64,000 nucleotides of DNA from Peteryoungia ipomoeae (lineage in GTDB: Bacteria; Pseudomonadota; Alphaproteobacteria; Rhizobiales; Rhizobiaceae). Position numbers and translations under genes: made by a program. A model generated the notes under the pieces. It ran no database searches, was not told the origin of the DNA, and saw only the letters and a list, made by a program, of their open reading frames with translations. Shown here one piece after another: positions 35,580 through 44,578 of the stretch (its first letter is position 1; every line of letters starts with the position of its first letter). The stretch lies in contig NZ_STGV01000003.1 of NCBI RefSeq assembly GCF_004912165.1, positions 124,001 through 188,000 on the forward strand, written 5' to 3'.

Positions 35580-37280
35580 TCAGGCCGCGAGCCTGGCGTA
35601 GGCCCCTTCCCGCTTCATCAGTTCGGCATGATTGCCAACCTCGACGATACGGCCCTGCTGCATGACGACGATGCGGTCGGCATTGCGGATGGTACCGAGC
35701 CTGTGGGCGACGACGAGCGTCGTGCGGCCCTTGGACAGGTCCTCGAGCGCCGACTGGATCTCGCGCTCGGTCGTGCTGTCGAGGGCCGAGGTGGCTTCGT
35801 CGAGCAGCAGGATCGGCGGGTCCTTGAGGAAGGCACGGGCAATCGCCACACGCTGCTTCTGGCCGCCTGATAGCATAATGCCGCGCTCGCCAACGATGGT
35901 GTCCAGACCTTCTGGCAGGTTTTCCAGCATGGCCGAGAGCTGCGCCCGGTGGCAGGCCTCCAGCACCTCCTCGTCGCTGGCGCCGATTCGGCCATAGACG
36001 ATGTTTTCCCGCAGCGTTCCGCCGAACAGGAAGACATCCTGCGAGACAAGGCCGATCTGGCGGCGCAGGCTCTCGACCGTCATCTCCGGCAGTGCCATGC
36101 CGTCGATGGTGATGGTGCCTGTCGTCGGCTCATAAAAACGCGGCAGGAGCGACAGCAAGGTCGATTTTCCGGCACCGGACTCCCCGACGAAGGCGATGGT
36201 TTCTCCCGGCTTCACATGCAGCGCGATATCGTGCAGCACGGGGCGGCCCGGCGTGAAGGCGAAGGAGAGATTGGAGAAGACGATTTCGCCTGACAGCGTT
36301 GCAACCGGGCGGGCATTCGGGCTGTCGGTGATTTCAGGTTCGGTGGCAAGCAGATCGAGATAGCGGCGGAAGCCGGCGATGCCACGCGGATAGGTTTCGA
36401 TGACGGAGCTGATCTTGTCCAGCGGGCGGAAGAAGACGCCGACGAGCAGAAGGAAGCCGACGAAGCTGCCGGTCGACATGGCGCCTGACAGCACATAGGC
36501 CGAGCCGACCACCATGATCACCACCTGGACGAAACGCATGCCCATGTAGTGCAGCGAGGAGGAGACGGCCATGACTTTGTAGGCGTCGAGCTTGGTCTTG
36601 CGATAGCGGGCATTGTCCTTGGCGAAAAGTTTCCGCTCGTGATCTTCGTTGGCATAGGCCTGGACCACGCGGATGCCGCCGATTGTTTCCTCCAGCCGCA
36701 CGTTGAAGGCACCGATCCGGCCGTAGATCTCCTGCCAGGTGCGGGTCATGCGGCCGCCATAGATCGAGACGATGGCAACGGTGCCCGGCACGATGAGGGC
36801 CGTGACGAGTGCGAGCTCGACATGCAGGTTGAGCATCAGGATGAAGGCGCCGACAAAGGTCATGATGGCGATGAACAGGTCTTCGGGGCCGTGATGGGCC
36901 ACTTCGCCGACCTCTTCCAGGTCACGCGTGACGCGGGCGACGAGCTTGCCGGTGCGCGCCGTATCGTACCAACGCCAGGAGAGCGTTGTCAGATGCTCGA
37001 AGGCCTTGGCACGCATTGCCGTTTCGATGTTGATGCCAAGCTTGTGGCCCCAGTAGATGACGATCGCCATCAGGGCGGCATTGACGAGATAGATCCCAAG
37101 CAAGCCGGCTGCAGCGATCAGCGTCAGCGTCCAGTTGCCGGTCGGCAGCAGCCTGTCAATGAAGGCCGTGACGGCGAGCGGAAAGGCAAGCTCCAGCAGG
37201 CCGGAGGCGACAGCGCAGGAGAAGTCCAGCCAGAACAGGCCTTTCCAGGGACGATAATAGGCGAAGAATTGTTTCAGCAT
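35580..37280 (-). CDS. ABC exporter-fold transporter (permease + ATPase)
   Basis: The 566-residue protein from ATG 37280 has six membrane helices (about 15-300) and an ATPase domain with Walker A GESGAGKST, signature LSGGQKQRVAIARA and Walker B ILLLDEATSALD. It acts as a dimer of half-transporters like MsbA/YwjA. It lies 30 bases after the FhuC-like gene on the same strand, so it probably belongs to the siderophore operon, perhaps exporting desferri-siderophore or importing via an exporter fold as mycobacterial IrtAB do. The operon role is inference. An upstream TTG at 37295 is less likely. Confidence 0.9.
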   Translation of the reverse strand: MLKQFFAYYRPWKGLFWLDFSCAVASGLLELAFPLAVTAFIDRLLPTGNWTLTLIAAAGLLGIYLVNAALMAIVIYWGHKLGINIETAMRAKAFEHLTTLSWRWYDTARTGKLVARVTRDLEEVGEVAHHGPEDLFIAIMTFVGAFILMLNLHVELALVTALIVPGTVAIVSIYGGRMTRTWQEIYGRIGAFNVRLEETIGGIRVVQAYANEDHERKLFAKDNARYRKTKLDAYKVMAVSSSLHYMGMRFVQVVIMVVGSAYVLSGAMSTGSFVGFLLLVGVFFRPLDKISSVIETYPRGIAGFRRYLDLLATEPEITDSPNARPVATLSGEIVFSNLSFAFTPGRPVLHDIALHVKPGETIAFVGESGAGKSTLLSLLPRFYEPTTGTITIDGMALPEMTVESLRRQIGLVSQDVFLFGGTLRENIVYGRIGASDEEVLEACHRAQLSAMLENLPEGLDTIVGERGIMLSGGQKQRVAIARAFLKDPPILLLDEATSALDSTTEREIQSALEDLSKGRTTLVVAHRLGTIRNADRIVVMQQGRIVEVGNHAELMKREGAYARLAA

Positions 37281-37310
37281 GCGATGTTCCTGCAAATGTC
37301 CGTTGCACCC

Positions 37311-38093
37311 TCAAAGGGCGCTGGCGAGCGGCGCGCGACCGGGACGTGTTACCACATCCATCGCAAGCCCGTAGACCCATGACAAGGCGTCGGGCTGCAT
37401 CAGGTCGTCCGGCGTGCCGTTGAGCACAACCTTTCCTGCCTTCAGCGCGATGATGTGATCGGAAAAGCGCGCCGCAAGGTTGACGTCATGGAGAACGACG
37501 AGCACCGAGCGTCCGGCTTGCGACAGGCGGTGGACGAGGCTCATGACCTCGATCTGATGAGCGATGTCGAGCGCCGAAATCGGCTCGTCGAGGAGAAGGG
37601 CATTCGCGCCCTGGGCGAGCAGCATGGCAAGCCAGGCGCGTTGCCGTTCGCCGCCAGACAGCGTATCGACGAGGCGGCCCTCGTATTCAACAAGCCCGCA
37701 TTCGACGAGGGCCGCCTCAACGGCCACCCGATCCTCGGCGCTTGGACGGCCGAGCGCGCCATGCCAGGGATAGCGGCCGAGTGCCACCAGCTGGCGCACC
37801 GTCATGCCTTCGGCTGACGGCGTGTATTGCGGCAGATAGGCGAGCGCGCGGGCGTGGTCGCGCTGCGACCAGGCCTGCTGCGGCCGGCCCATGGTGCGGA
37901 TTTCGCCTGACGTCCGCTCTATCTGGCGCGCAAGCGCCTTCAGAAGCGTCGACTTGCCCGAACCGTTATGGCCGATGAGCGCGACGGTGCGGCCTGCGGG
38001 GATATCGAGATCAAGGCTGTCGATCACCCGCCGCGGCGCCCTGCCGCTGCCAAGATCGATGGTGAGGTTGCGGATTTCAAACAGGCAGTTCAT
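37311..38093 (-). CDS. fhuC: Ferric-siderophore ABC transporter ATPase (FhuC-like)
   Basis: From ATG 38093 the 260-residue protein has Walker A GHNGSGKST (41-49), the signature LSGGERQRAW and Walker B ALLLDEP, with the VLHDVNLAARF H-loop of the FecCD-type ATPases. It powers the adjoining FhuB permease at the inner membrane. Its ATG overlaps the fhuB TGA (ATGA). Longer frames further upstream are antisense-like readings of fhuB. Confidence 0.92.
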   Translation of the reverse strand: MNCLFEIRNLTIDLGSGRAPRRVIDSLDLDIPAGRTVALIGHNGSGKSTLLKALARQIERTSGEIRTMGRPQQAWSQRDHARALAYLPQYTPSAEGMTVRQLVALGRYPWHGALGRPSAEDRVAVEAALVECGLVEYEGRLVDTLSGGERQRAWLAMLLAQGANALLLDEPISALDIAHQIEVMSLVHRLSQAGRSVLVVLHDVNLAARFSDHIIALKAGKVVLNGTPDDLMQPDALSWVYGLAMDVVTRPGRAPLASAL

Positions 38094-40048
38094 CGCGTCT
38101 GTCTCGTCATGGTGAGCAGGAGCCAGGGCGTCCCGATGAGGGTTGCAAAGAGGCCGAGCGGAAGATCGTAAGGGAAGGCCGCAAAGCGGGCGCCTGCATC
38201 GGCCAGCATCATCAGGAAGGCACCGATGAGCATGGCACCGGCGACAAAGCCAGCCGCCGTGGTCAAGCCAAGCATGCGGGCGATATGCGGCGCCATAAGC
38301 CCGACGAAGCTGACCGGACCGACCAGCACCGTCGCCGTGCCGGTGGCAAGGCCGGCGACCAGGAAGAGGCACACCCGGGCAAAGCGCGAGAGGCCGAGTG
38401 CAGATGCAATCTCGGCTCCGAGCGGCAGCACGGTCAGCCAGCGTGCGGCACAGAGCGAGAAGACCAGCAGCGATACGGCAAGGATGGCGAGGATCGCAGC
38501 CTCGACCATGCCTATGGTCGCCGTCGAGCCGGCAAGCCAGGTGAGGATGACCCAGGCGCGGGCGTCACCGCCTGCCATCATCGCTGACAAGACGGCAGAG
38601 GCAAAGGCACTCAGCGCCAGGCCGACAAGCAGGATGCGTACGGACGGCATGCCGGATGCCATCGCGGCGCGGGCGACGATCAGGAGGACGACCGCGCCAC
38701 CGAGGGCGGTCGCAATCAGGAACATCCAGGATGCCGGTGCCGGGATGAGGAAAACCGCAAGGCCGAAGCCAAGCGCGGCGCCGGCCGATACCCCCATGAC
38801 CTCAGGCGAGGCGAGCGGATTGGAGGTTGTCCGTTGCAGAATGGCGCCGGCACCGGCAAGCAGCGCGCCGGCCGCAATCGCTGCAATCAGCCGCGGGAGC
38901 CTGAGCGGCAGGAAGGCTGCAAGTTCCTCGCCGTTGAGAATGGCGAAGCCATCCGGCCCGCGCCCCAGAACCAGCGCCAGGAGCGAGCAACCGACAAGCA
39001 GCGCCGCCAGCAAGGCGACAAGTCGACAGACCCTCCCCTGTTGGCCGGCGTCTGCCAACTGGACCTCTTGTGGCGGGGTACGCCCCGAAAGCTTCGGCAA
39101 GAGCCAGAGCATCAGCGGCCCACCGATCAGCCCCGTCACGGCGCCGACCGGGAACATCTCGCCGACGGCATGATCGATCAAGAGCACGCCGCTGTCGCAA
39201 AGGAGAAGCAGGCCGGCTCCGACCATAACGCAGGCCAGAAGCCGCGATGCTTCATGCCGGATCGGAAGTGCGCGGACCATGGTCGGTGCGGCAAGGCCGA
39301 TAAAGCCGATCAGCCCGACCTCGGCCGACACCATGGCCGTGAGGAAGACGGCAATTGTAATGGCGATCGCGCGGACGAGACCGACGCGCATGCCAAGCGC
39401 TGCGGCCGTCTCTGCGCCGATGGCGAGAATCTGCATCGGTCTTGCGAGGCAGAGGGCGACGGTCAGGCAGGCCGAAAGCACAGCGGAAAGCCTGAGCGCG
39501 GCGGACCAATCCTGCTGGACCAGCGAGCCACCGTTCCAGATCACCAGCGACAGCAGATATTCGCCATGGGCGAGCGTCAGTGCCGTGGCGAGGCTCGAGG
39601 CCAGGAGGCCGATCAGCATGCCGACGACGACCATGCGAGCCGGTTCGAAACCGCGCTTCGAACCGATCAGGAAGACCAGTGCCGCGGCTGCCGCCGCCCC
39701 TGCAAGCGCCACTGGCAGTCGGCCCGAGGAAAGAAGGGCCGGCACAAAAAGGGTGGCTGCGACCAGCGCCAGCTGCGCACCGGCCGAGACACCGAGCACG
39801 GTCGGATCGGCCAGCGGATTGCGCAGAACCCGCTGCAGGAGCGCACCGGCGAGCCCAAGGGCGCCGCCGACGAGAAGGGCCATGGCCGCGCGCGGCATCA
39901 GGCCATGAACGAGACGGATTTCGATTATGCTTTGGTCGCCGGCAGACCACAGCGCATCAAGCCAGAGCGGCAGGGGAAGCAGCGCCTGGGCGGCGGCGAC
40001 CCACAGCAGGGTGGCTGCGAGAACAAGAAGGACGGGAAGCGTTTTCAT
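38090..40048 (-). CDS. fhuB: Double-length ferric-siderophore permease (FhuB-like)
   Basis: The 652-residue protein is two FecCD permease units fused: the repeat is visible as PLADPTVLGVSAGAQLALV near residue 75 and PLASPEVMGVSAGAALGFG near 410. Each half has about ten helices. Fused permeases are typical for ferric hydroxamate (FhuB) systems; most other siderophore permeases are separate. Its ATG overlaps the upstream binding-protein TGA. It imports iron chelates with the ATPase and the binding protein. Confidence 0.93.
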   Translation of the reverse strand: MKTLPVLLVLAATLLWVAAAQALLPLPLWLDALWSAGDQSIIEIRLVHGLMPRAAMALLVGGALGLAGALLQRVLRNPLADPTVLGVSAGAQLALVAATLFVPALLSSGRLPVALAGAAAAAALVFLIGSKRGFEPARMVVVGMLIGLLASSLATALTLAHGEYLLSLVIWNGGSLVQQDWSAALRLSAVLSACLTVALCLARPMQILAIGAETAAALGMRVGLVRAIAITIAVFLTAMVSAEVGLIGFIGLAAPTMVRALPIRHEASRLLACVMVGAGLLLLCDSGVLLIDHAVGEMFPVGAVTGLIGGPLMLWLLPKLSGRTPPQEVQLADAGQQGRVCRLVALLAALLVGCSLLALVLGRGPDGFAILNGEELAAFLPLRLPRLIAAIAAGALLAGAGAILQRTTSNPLASPEVMGVSAGAALGFGLAVFLIPAPASWMFLIATALGGAVVLLIVARAAMASGMPSVRILLVGLALSAFASAVLSAMMAGGDARAWVILTWLAGSTATIGMVEAAILAILAVSLLVFSLCAARWLTVLPLGAEIASALGLSRFARVCLFLVAGLATGTATVLVGPVSFVGLMAPHIARMLGLTTAAGFVAGAMLIGAFLMMLADAGARFAAFPYDLPLGLFATLIGTPWLLLTMTRQTR

Positions 40049-40947
40049 GCGGCAGCCAGAGCCTCAGCCAGCCCCTCGGCAAAGGCGAGTGCCGAGGGAA
40101 CGCCACCAAAGGCATTGGTGGCGCCAAGCTGATGAACCCGCCCTTCGCGCACCGGCGGCAGTGCATTCCAGAGCCGGGAGGTCTGCAACTGCCCCCGTGC
40201 CTCAATCGGCACCGGGTTGACGATGACGAAATTCGCATCGGGGATTTCCGCCAGCCGGTCGATCGGCACCGGGGCTGCGAAGGAAAACTGTGTGCCGCCC
40301 TGCCAGGCATTGACGAGGCCGAGACGGGCCAGCGTCGAGCCATAGAGGCTGTCGAAACCGAATGCGCGAAAATGCCGGGAATCGCCGAAATCGATCAGCA
40401 TCACCGGGCGGTCGGCATGGGGCTTAAGCCTTGATGCAAGGCGGTCGAAGCGTGTTTCCGCCTCGTGCCGGGCTCGTTCGCCGGATCGGGGATCGTCGAG
40501 ACGCAGGGCAAGCGCCTGCAAGGCATCCAGCGCATGTGGCAGGGATGGCTCGCCGCGCACGAAGAACGGCAGACTGTAGACCGGCGCAACGGCGGTGAAA
40601 GCGCCTTCAAGCCTGACATAGAAGGGCGACGAGAGAATGAGGTCTGGCCGGGCGAAACGCAGCTGCTCGAAATTGGGCGAGCCGCGAAGCCCGAGATCCA
40701 GCAGGTCTTGCGGAAGCGCAAGACTGGCGCTCTCGGCACGAAAGCGGATCAGCTCGCAAGCCGCAACCGGCACATGGCCAATGGCGCAGGCGGTTTCGAG
40801 CATGGCCCAGTCGATGGCCGCAAGGCGCTGAGCCGCAGCGCCCGTCGAGGACGCAGCGGCTCTTGAAAGCGGAGCGGCAAGGCCGGCAAGCCCCGTGGCA
40901 GCCACAAGCTGCAGGACGGCACGCCGGCCATAGGATCGGTCAGACAT
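40045..40947 (-). CDS. fhuD: Periplasmic ferric-siderophore-binding protein (FhuD-like)
   Basis: From ATG 40947 the 300-residue precursor starts MSDRSYGRRAVLQLVAATGL, a twin-arginine signal like that of some FhuD proteins. The mature part has the helix-backbone binding-protein pattern DWAMLETACAIGHVPVAACE and PDLILSSPFY. The ATG overlaps the receptor gene's TAA by one base (TAATG). It hands siderophore from the receptor to FhuB. Confidence 0.9.
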   Translation of the reverse strand: MSDRSYGRRAVLQLVAATGLAGLAAPLSRAAASSTGAAAQRLAAIDWAMLETACAIGHVPVAACELIRFRAESASLALPQDLLDLGLRGSPNFEQLRFARPDLILSSPFYVRLEGAFTAVAPVYSLPFFVRGEPSLPHALDALQALALRLDDPRSGERARHEAETRFDRLASRLKPHADRPVMLIDFGDSRHFRAFGFDSLYGSTLARLGLVNAWQGGTQFSFAAPVPIDRLAEIPDANFVIVNPVPIEARGQLQTSRLWNALPPVREGRVHQLGATNAFGGVPSALAFAEGLAEALAAA

Positions 40948-43034
40948 TACCACCGGACAGTCAGGCTTCCCATGACGGTGCGGCCCGAGCCGTAGTAGCA
41001 GCCAAAAGAACCGCAATTGGCGACATAGTTCTCGTCGGTGACGTTGTTCAAGTTGAGCGACAGCGTCGCCTTCTCAGTCACCTCGTAACGGGCTGCGAGA
41101 TCGACCAGCGTGACCGGATCCATCTCAAAGGCATTGGCATTGTCGCCGAAGCGCTTGCCGATATAGCGGATGCCGCCTCCGAGCGAGAGACCGTCCAGTG
41201 CGGTATCCTCGGCGAATTCATAGTCCAGCCAGAGGCTTGCCAGATGGGCCGGCGTGTTGGCCGGCATCTTGCCATCATTGGAGCCGACCTGCTGGGCATC
41301 CGTGTAACTATAGGCGCCCCTGACGCTCCAGCCCATGGCGATCTCGGCGGCACCCTCGATCTCGAGACCGCGGGACTTGACCTGACCGATCTGGCGGATG
41401 CCGGAAACGGGGTTGCCATTGATGATTTCGGTGACGGACACGCTGACATTGTCCTGGCGCAAATCGTAAAGCGCGATCGAGAACAGGCCGTCAAAGGAGG
41501 TCGGCTGGTACTTCAGGCCGATTTCCCACTGCGCGCCGGTCGTGGGCTGCAGCTGGTTGCCACCGATATCCGTGCCGAGTTCCGGATCGAATGACGTCGC
41601 ATAGCTGACATAGGGCGCAAGACCATTATCGAAGAGATAGGACAGACCGGCATTGCCGGTGGTGGCGCTATCCTGCTGGTCGACAATCGCGGCGCCGGAT
41701 TGGCCGTGCTGATCGGCCCAGTCGTGACGCAGACCGAGCGTTGCACGCCAGCGGTCAAAGGACAGTTCGTCCTGCGCGTAGATGCCGGCCTGCTGAAGGA
41801 CGAGATCATCCGTTTTCGTGTACCACGGTGCGCCAACGACAGTCGGCGTCGGATTGGCCATGTCGAAGTCCGAGGACGACGAGAATGCGGTCGTCGTGGT
41901 GTTGTCATGCTTCCTCAAGTCGAGGCCGAACAACAGATCGTGGCGCAGAAGCCCGGTTTCGAATTCGCGCGAGATGCGGGTATCGAGATTGGCCGTCCAG
42001 GTGTCTTCATCCTGAAAGGTCACGCCGCGGCTGATGCTCAAAGGGGCGGTGTAGCCGGATGCGTAAAAGCCGGTATAGTCCCAGTCGAAGGTCTGATAGC
42101 GGGCGGATTGATCCAGCACCCAGCCATTGTCGAATTCATGGCGCAACTCATAGCCGATATTCGCCATCCGCCGGTCGGATCCATCAATGGCAGGGTCGCC
42201 GATATAGAGATCGCGCAGGCTCTTGTCGTTGCCGCGACCGGTGAGCGCAAAGGGAATGCCGGCCGGGCTGATCGGGCTATCCTTCTGGTAGGAGCCAAGG
42301 AAATCTACCGTGGTGGCATCGGAGGGCGACCAGCGGGCGGCAAGCCCAAGATAACCGCGCCGGTTGGTCAGCTCGTCGATATCTTCTTCCGACTTCATCA
42401 GCTTGCCGGTCAGGCGGGCTGCAAAGGTATCGGTGAGAGCCTTGTTGGCATCGAGAAAGACATCCGCATCGCCATCGATCGAGAAACCGGTTCCGGCTTC
42501 ATAGGCATCCTTGAACTGCGCATGTTTCTGAACCATGTTGACGACACCGGCCGGTGTGCCGGAGCCATAAAGGCTCGATGCCGGGCCCTTCAGCACCTCC
42601 ACCCGCTCCAGGCCGTAGAGCTCGTAAGAGGGCGCGCCCATGGAGCGCATCAGCCGCAAACCATTGAGATACTGCGCATTGCGCATGTCAAAGCCGCGCA
42701 AGGAGGGGCTGTCGAAACGCGGATCGACCCCATAGGGCTCGCCAATCACGCCGGCTGTGGTCGACAGGGCCTGACCGAGGTTCTGGGCGCCGCGATCGGC
42801 GATCTCGTCACGCGTGACAACCGAGACGGAGCGCTGCGTCTCGAGGACAGCAGCCCCCGTTTTCGTACCCGTGGCCGCGCTCTTTGCGACATAACCATCG
42901 GTCGGCGCAGTGGGATCCCCCTGCCCTGAAACGACGATCTCATTCAATTCCGTCGTTGCCGCCTCCTGGGCAAAGGCTGCGGTCTGCAGGGCAAGGAGGC
43001 TGGCTCCGGCGAAAAGGACAATTCTGCTGTTCAT
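40947..43034 (-). CDS. TonB-dependent siderophore receptor
   Basis: The 695-residue outer-membrane receptor has a signal ending AAFA-QEA, a TonB box-like ELNEIVVSG, plug motifs (RGFDMRNAQYLNGLRLM, ERVEVLKGPASSLYG) and a C-terminal barrel ending in aromatic Trp (SLTVRW), as needed for barrel assembly. It imports iron chelates, probably hydroxamates judging by FhuA/FoxA-like features and the neighbours. It starts the fhu-like operon (fhuD, fhuB, fhuC, exporter). An AraC regulator lies upstream in the same orientation. Confidence 0.93.
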   Translation of the reverse strand: MNSRIVLFAGASLLALQTAAFAQEAATTELNEIVVSGQGDPTAPTDGYVAKSAATGTKTGAAVLETQRSVSVVTRDEIADRGAQNLGQALSTTAGVIGEPYGVDPRFDSPSLRGFDMRNAQYLNGLRLMRSMGAPSYELYGLERVEVLKGPASSLYGSGTPAGVVNMVQKHAQFKDAYEAGTGFSIDGDADVFLDANKALTDTFAARLTGKLMKSEEDIDELTNRRGYLGLAARWSPSDATTVDFLGSYQKDSPISPAGIPFALTGRGNDKSLRDLYIGDPAIDGSDRRMANIGYELRHEFDNGWVLDQSARYQTFDWDYTGFYASGYTAPLSISRGVTFQDEDTWTANLDTRISREFETGLLRHDLLFGLDLRKHDNTTTTAFSSSSDFDMANPTPTVVGAPWYTKTDDLVLQQAGIYAQDELSFDRWRATLGLRHDWADQHGQSGAAIVDQQDSATTGNAGLSYLFDNGLAPYVSYATSFDPELGTDIGGNQLQPTTGAQWEIGLKYQPTSFDGLFSIALYDLRQDNVSVSVTEIINGNPVSGIRQIGQVKSRGLEIEGAAEIAMGWSVRGAYSYTDAQQVGSNDGKMPANTPAHLASLWLDYEFAEDTALDGLSLGGGIRYIGKRFGDNANAFEMDPVTLVDLAARYEVTEKATLSLNLNNVTDENYVANCGSFGCYYGSGRTVMGSLTVRW

Positions 43035-43063
43035 GGTTCATCCAACAAGGCGTAAAGAATTCA

Positions 43064-43078
43064 TGACTGAATAAGTCT
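43064..43078. promoter_or_regulatory. Weak iron-responsive operator-like site
   Basis: TGA-N9-TCT lies 30 bases upstream of the receptor start, one base short of the TGA-N9-TCA iron-responsive element recognised by RirA in rhizobia. Suggestive only. Confidence 0.25.
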
Positions 43079-43157
43079 TGTTTTAAGGCGGCGCTTGAAC
43101 GAATGCCGTGCGATTTGATCGGATCTGCTCAATTTTCAAAATTTCGCCTTGTTTTCC

Positions 43158-44051
43158 TCAGTCGTTTCCGCGGCGCATCCGGCGCCATTGCGACGGCGGA
43201 AGGCCCTGGGCTGTGCGAAAGATGCGGGTGAGATGGGCCTGATCGGCAAAGCCGGTGGCATCGGCGATGTCCGCAAGGCCGCGATCGGTCGTCAGCATCA
43301 GATCCATCGCCACCTCCAAACGTTGCCGCGCCATGAAACGCTGCGGCGCCTCCCCGGTGCTCTGGCGGAAGGCGCGGCTGAACCAGCTTTCCGACAGCCC
43401 GCAAAGCTCAGCCAGTTCGCTGACTGTGACGCGGCGGGGAAAGGCATCGCTGACGAACCTCCTGACCGCCGTTACCTGGCGCGGCGACAGACCGCCATGA
43501 TGCTCCGGCCCGTCACTCGACAGGTTCAGCACTTCGGCCAGCATGGCGGAGAGAAGACCATCCAGCATCATGGCCGGGCGCGAAGGCCGCTCCACCTCAT
43601 CAGCCAGCATCCGCGCGAGCGTTCTGGCCCCTGCCCCTGCCCCTTCCGAAGCGGGCTCACTCGTCAACATCACCGTCTCGGACAGTTTTCCCGGAGAAAC
43701 GAGACCGATGAGGCGCTGCTGCAGCGGACCTGCCTCCAGGTGCAAGTCGAGATGGGAGAACCGCTCCCCGGCGCCCATGGCGCCCCAGAGTGGCTGACCT
43801 GCCGGAACATAGGCGATGGAAACGGCAGACACGGCCTTGCCACTTTCGCTAGTCTTCAGCAAAAGGCCTTTGGGCGGCGTGCCGAGAAGGACGAACAATC
43901 GAGGGTCCGGCGAAACATAAAAGCCGCCGGCATTGGCACCACTTTCCACATGCCAGACATCGGCCACAACGCCGGGCCAGCTGCGCACGCACAAGGGTTT
44001 GAGCGTGCGGTAAGCCCGTGTTAGCGCCTGCATGCGGGGACGAAAGCCCAT
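43158..44051 (-). CDS. AraC family regulator of the siderophore operon
   Basis: From ATG 44051 (GGAGG 6 bases upstream) the 297-residue protein has an N-terminal ligand domain and a C-terminal AraC domain with VSELAELCGLSESWFSRAFRQ and LADIADATGFADQAHLTRIF (about residues 200-290). It lies immediately upstream of the TonB receptor gene in the same direction. Such AraC proteins often activate the receptor when the cognate siderophore is present. Ligand unknown. Confidence 0.9.
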   Translation of the reverse strand: MGFRPRMQALTRAYRTLKPLCVRSWPGVVADVWHVESGANAGGFYVSPDPRLFVLLGTPPKGLLLKTSESGKAVSAVSIAYVPAGQPLWGAMGAGERFSHLDLHLEAGPLQQRLIGLVSPGKLSETVMLTSEPASEGAGAGARTLARMLADEVERPSRPAMMLDGLLSAMLAEVLNLSSDGPEHHGGLSPRQVTAVRRFVSDAFPRRVTVSELAELCGLSESWFSRAFRQSTGEAPQRFMARQRLEVAMDLMLTTDRGLADIADATGFADQAHLTRIFRTAQGLPPSQWRRMRRGND

Positions 44052-44578
44052 CGAAACCTCCGGAAGGAGCCAGAGATGTGAACCTGCCCGACCATCACCG
44101 CGACCCGCGACGCCGGTGGCAGCACATCGTTTGCACCGCATCGTTCGTCAATCGCTGAACGGGCGGAACCATCACCGCTTCGCGTCATGCAATACTAAAC
44201 CCTTTTCGTCAAGTATTCCCGCCCGACCGGCTCCCCACCCGAAGCCGCCAGAACCCGCCAGAACCCGCCTTTGGCAACGAACCCAAGACGCAGGCCCAGA
44301 GGGGACCCGGCACCTGGGCATGCGAGAGGGTTAGCGGTACCTTGAGGGCGAATTCACTGGAGCGAACGATCAAGCTGGCGTGGATTGAGGCGGCGAGAAC
44401 GGTTGAAGCAGGCGGGCTGCCGCGATCTGGATCGTTGGGGGAAAGGGCTGGGGCGCCAGGAACATAATCCAACTTTCTCCACAGCCTTGAATTGCCTCAA
44501 CATATTGCCATTAAATAGCTTTTCTGTCTAGAGGTGTTCCGGTTTACTGTTCCGGTAAGCGGTTCCGGGGGCTCCAAA
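44052..44578. other. Gap before the integrase, possible island junction
   Basis: These 527 bases show no tRNA and no supported gene. Near 44537-44572 GTTCCGG occurs three times (GTGTTCCGG, TGTTCCGG, CGGTTCCGG) just before the integrase start, where integrase-binding arm sites or an attachment site could lie. The change from backbone to island genes happens here. Confidence 0.4.

Noticed and set aside
38834..40132. 432-codon plus-strand frame opposite fhuB
   Set aside because: Antisense shadow rich in K/R/Q/G; the fhuB reading has repeated permease motifs.
44052..44578. tRNA gene as integration target next to the integrase
   Set aside because: I looked for acceptor, anticodon and T-loop patterns and found none; the nearest tRNA is 10 kb away.
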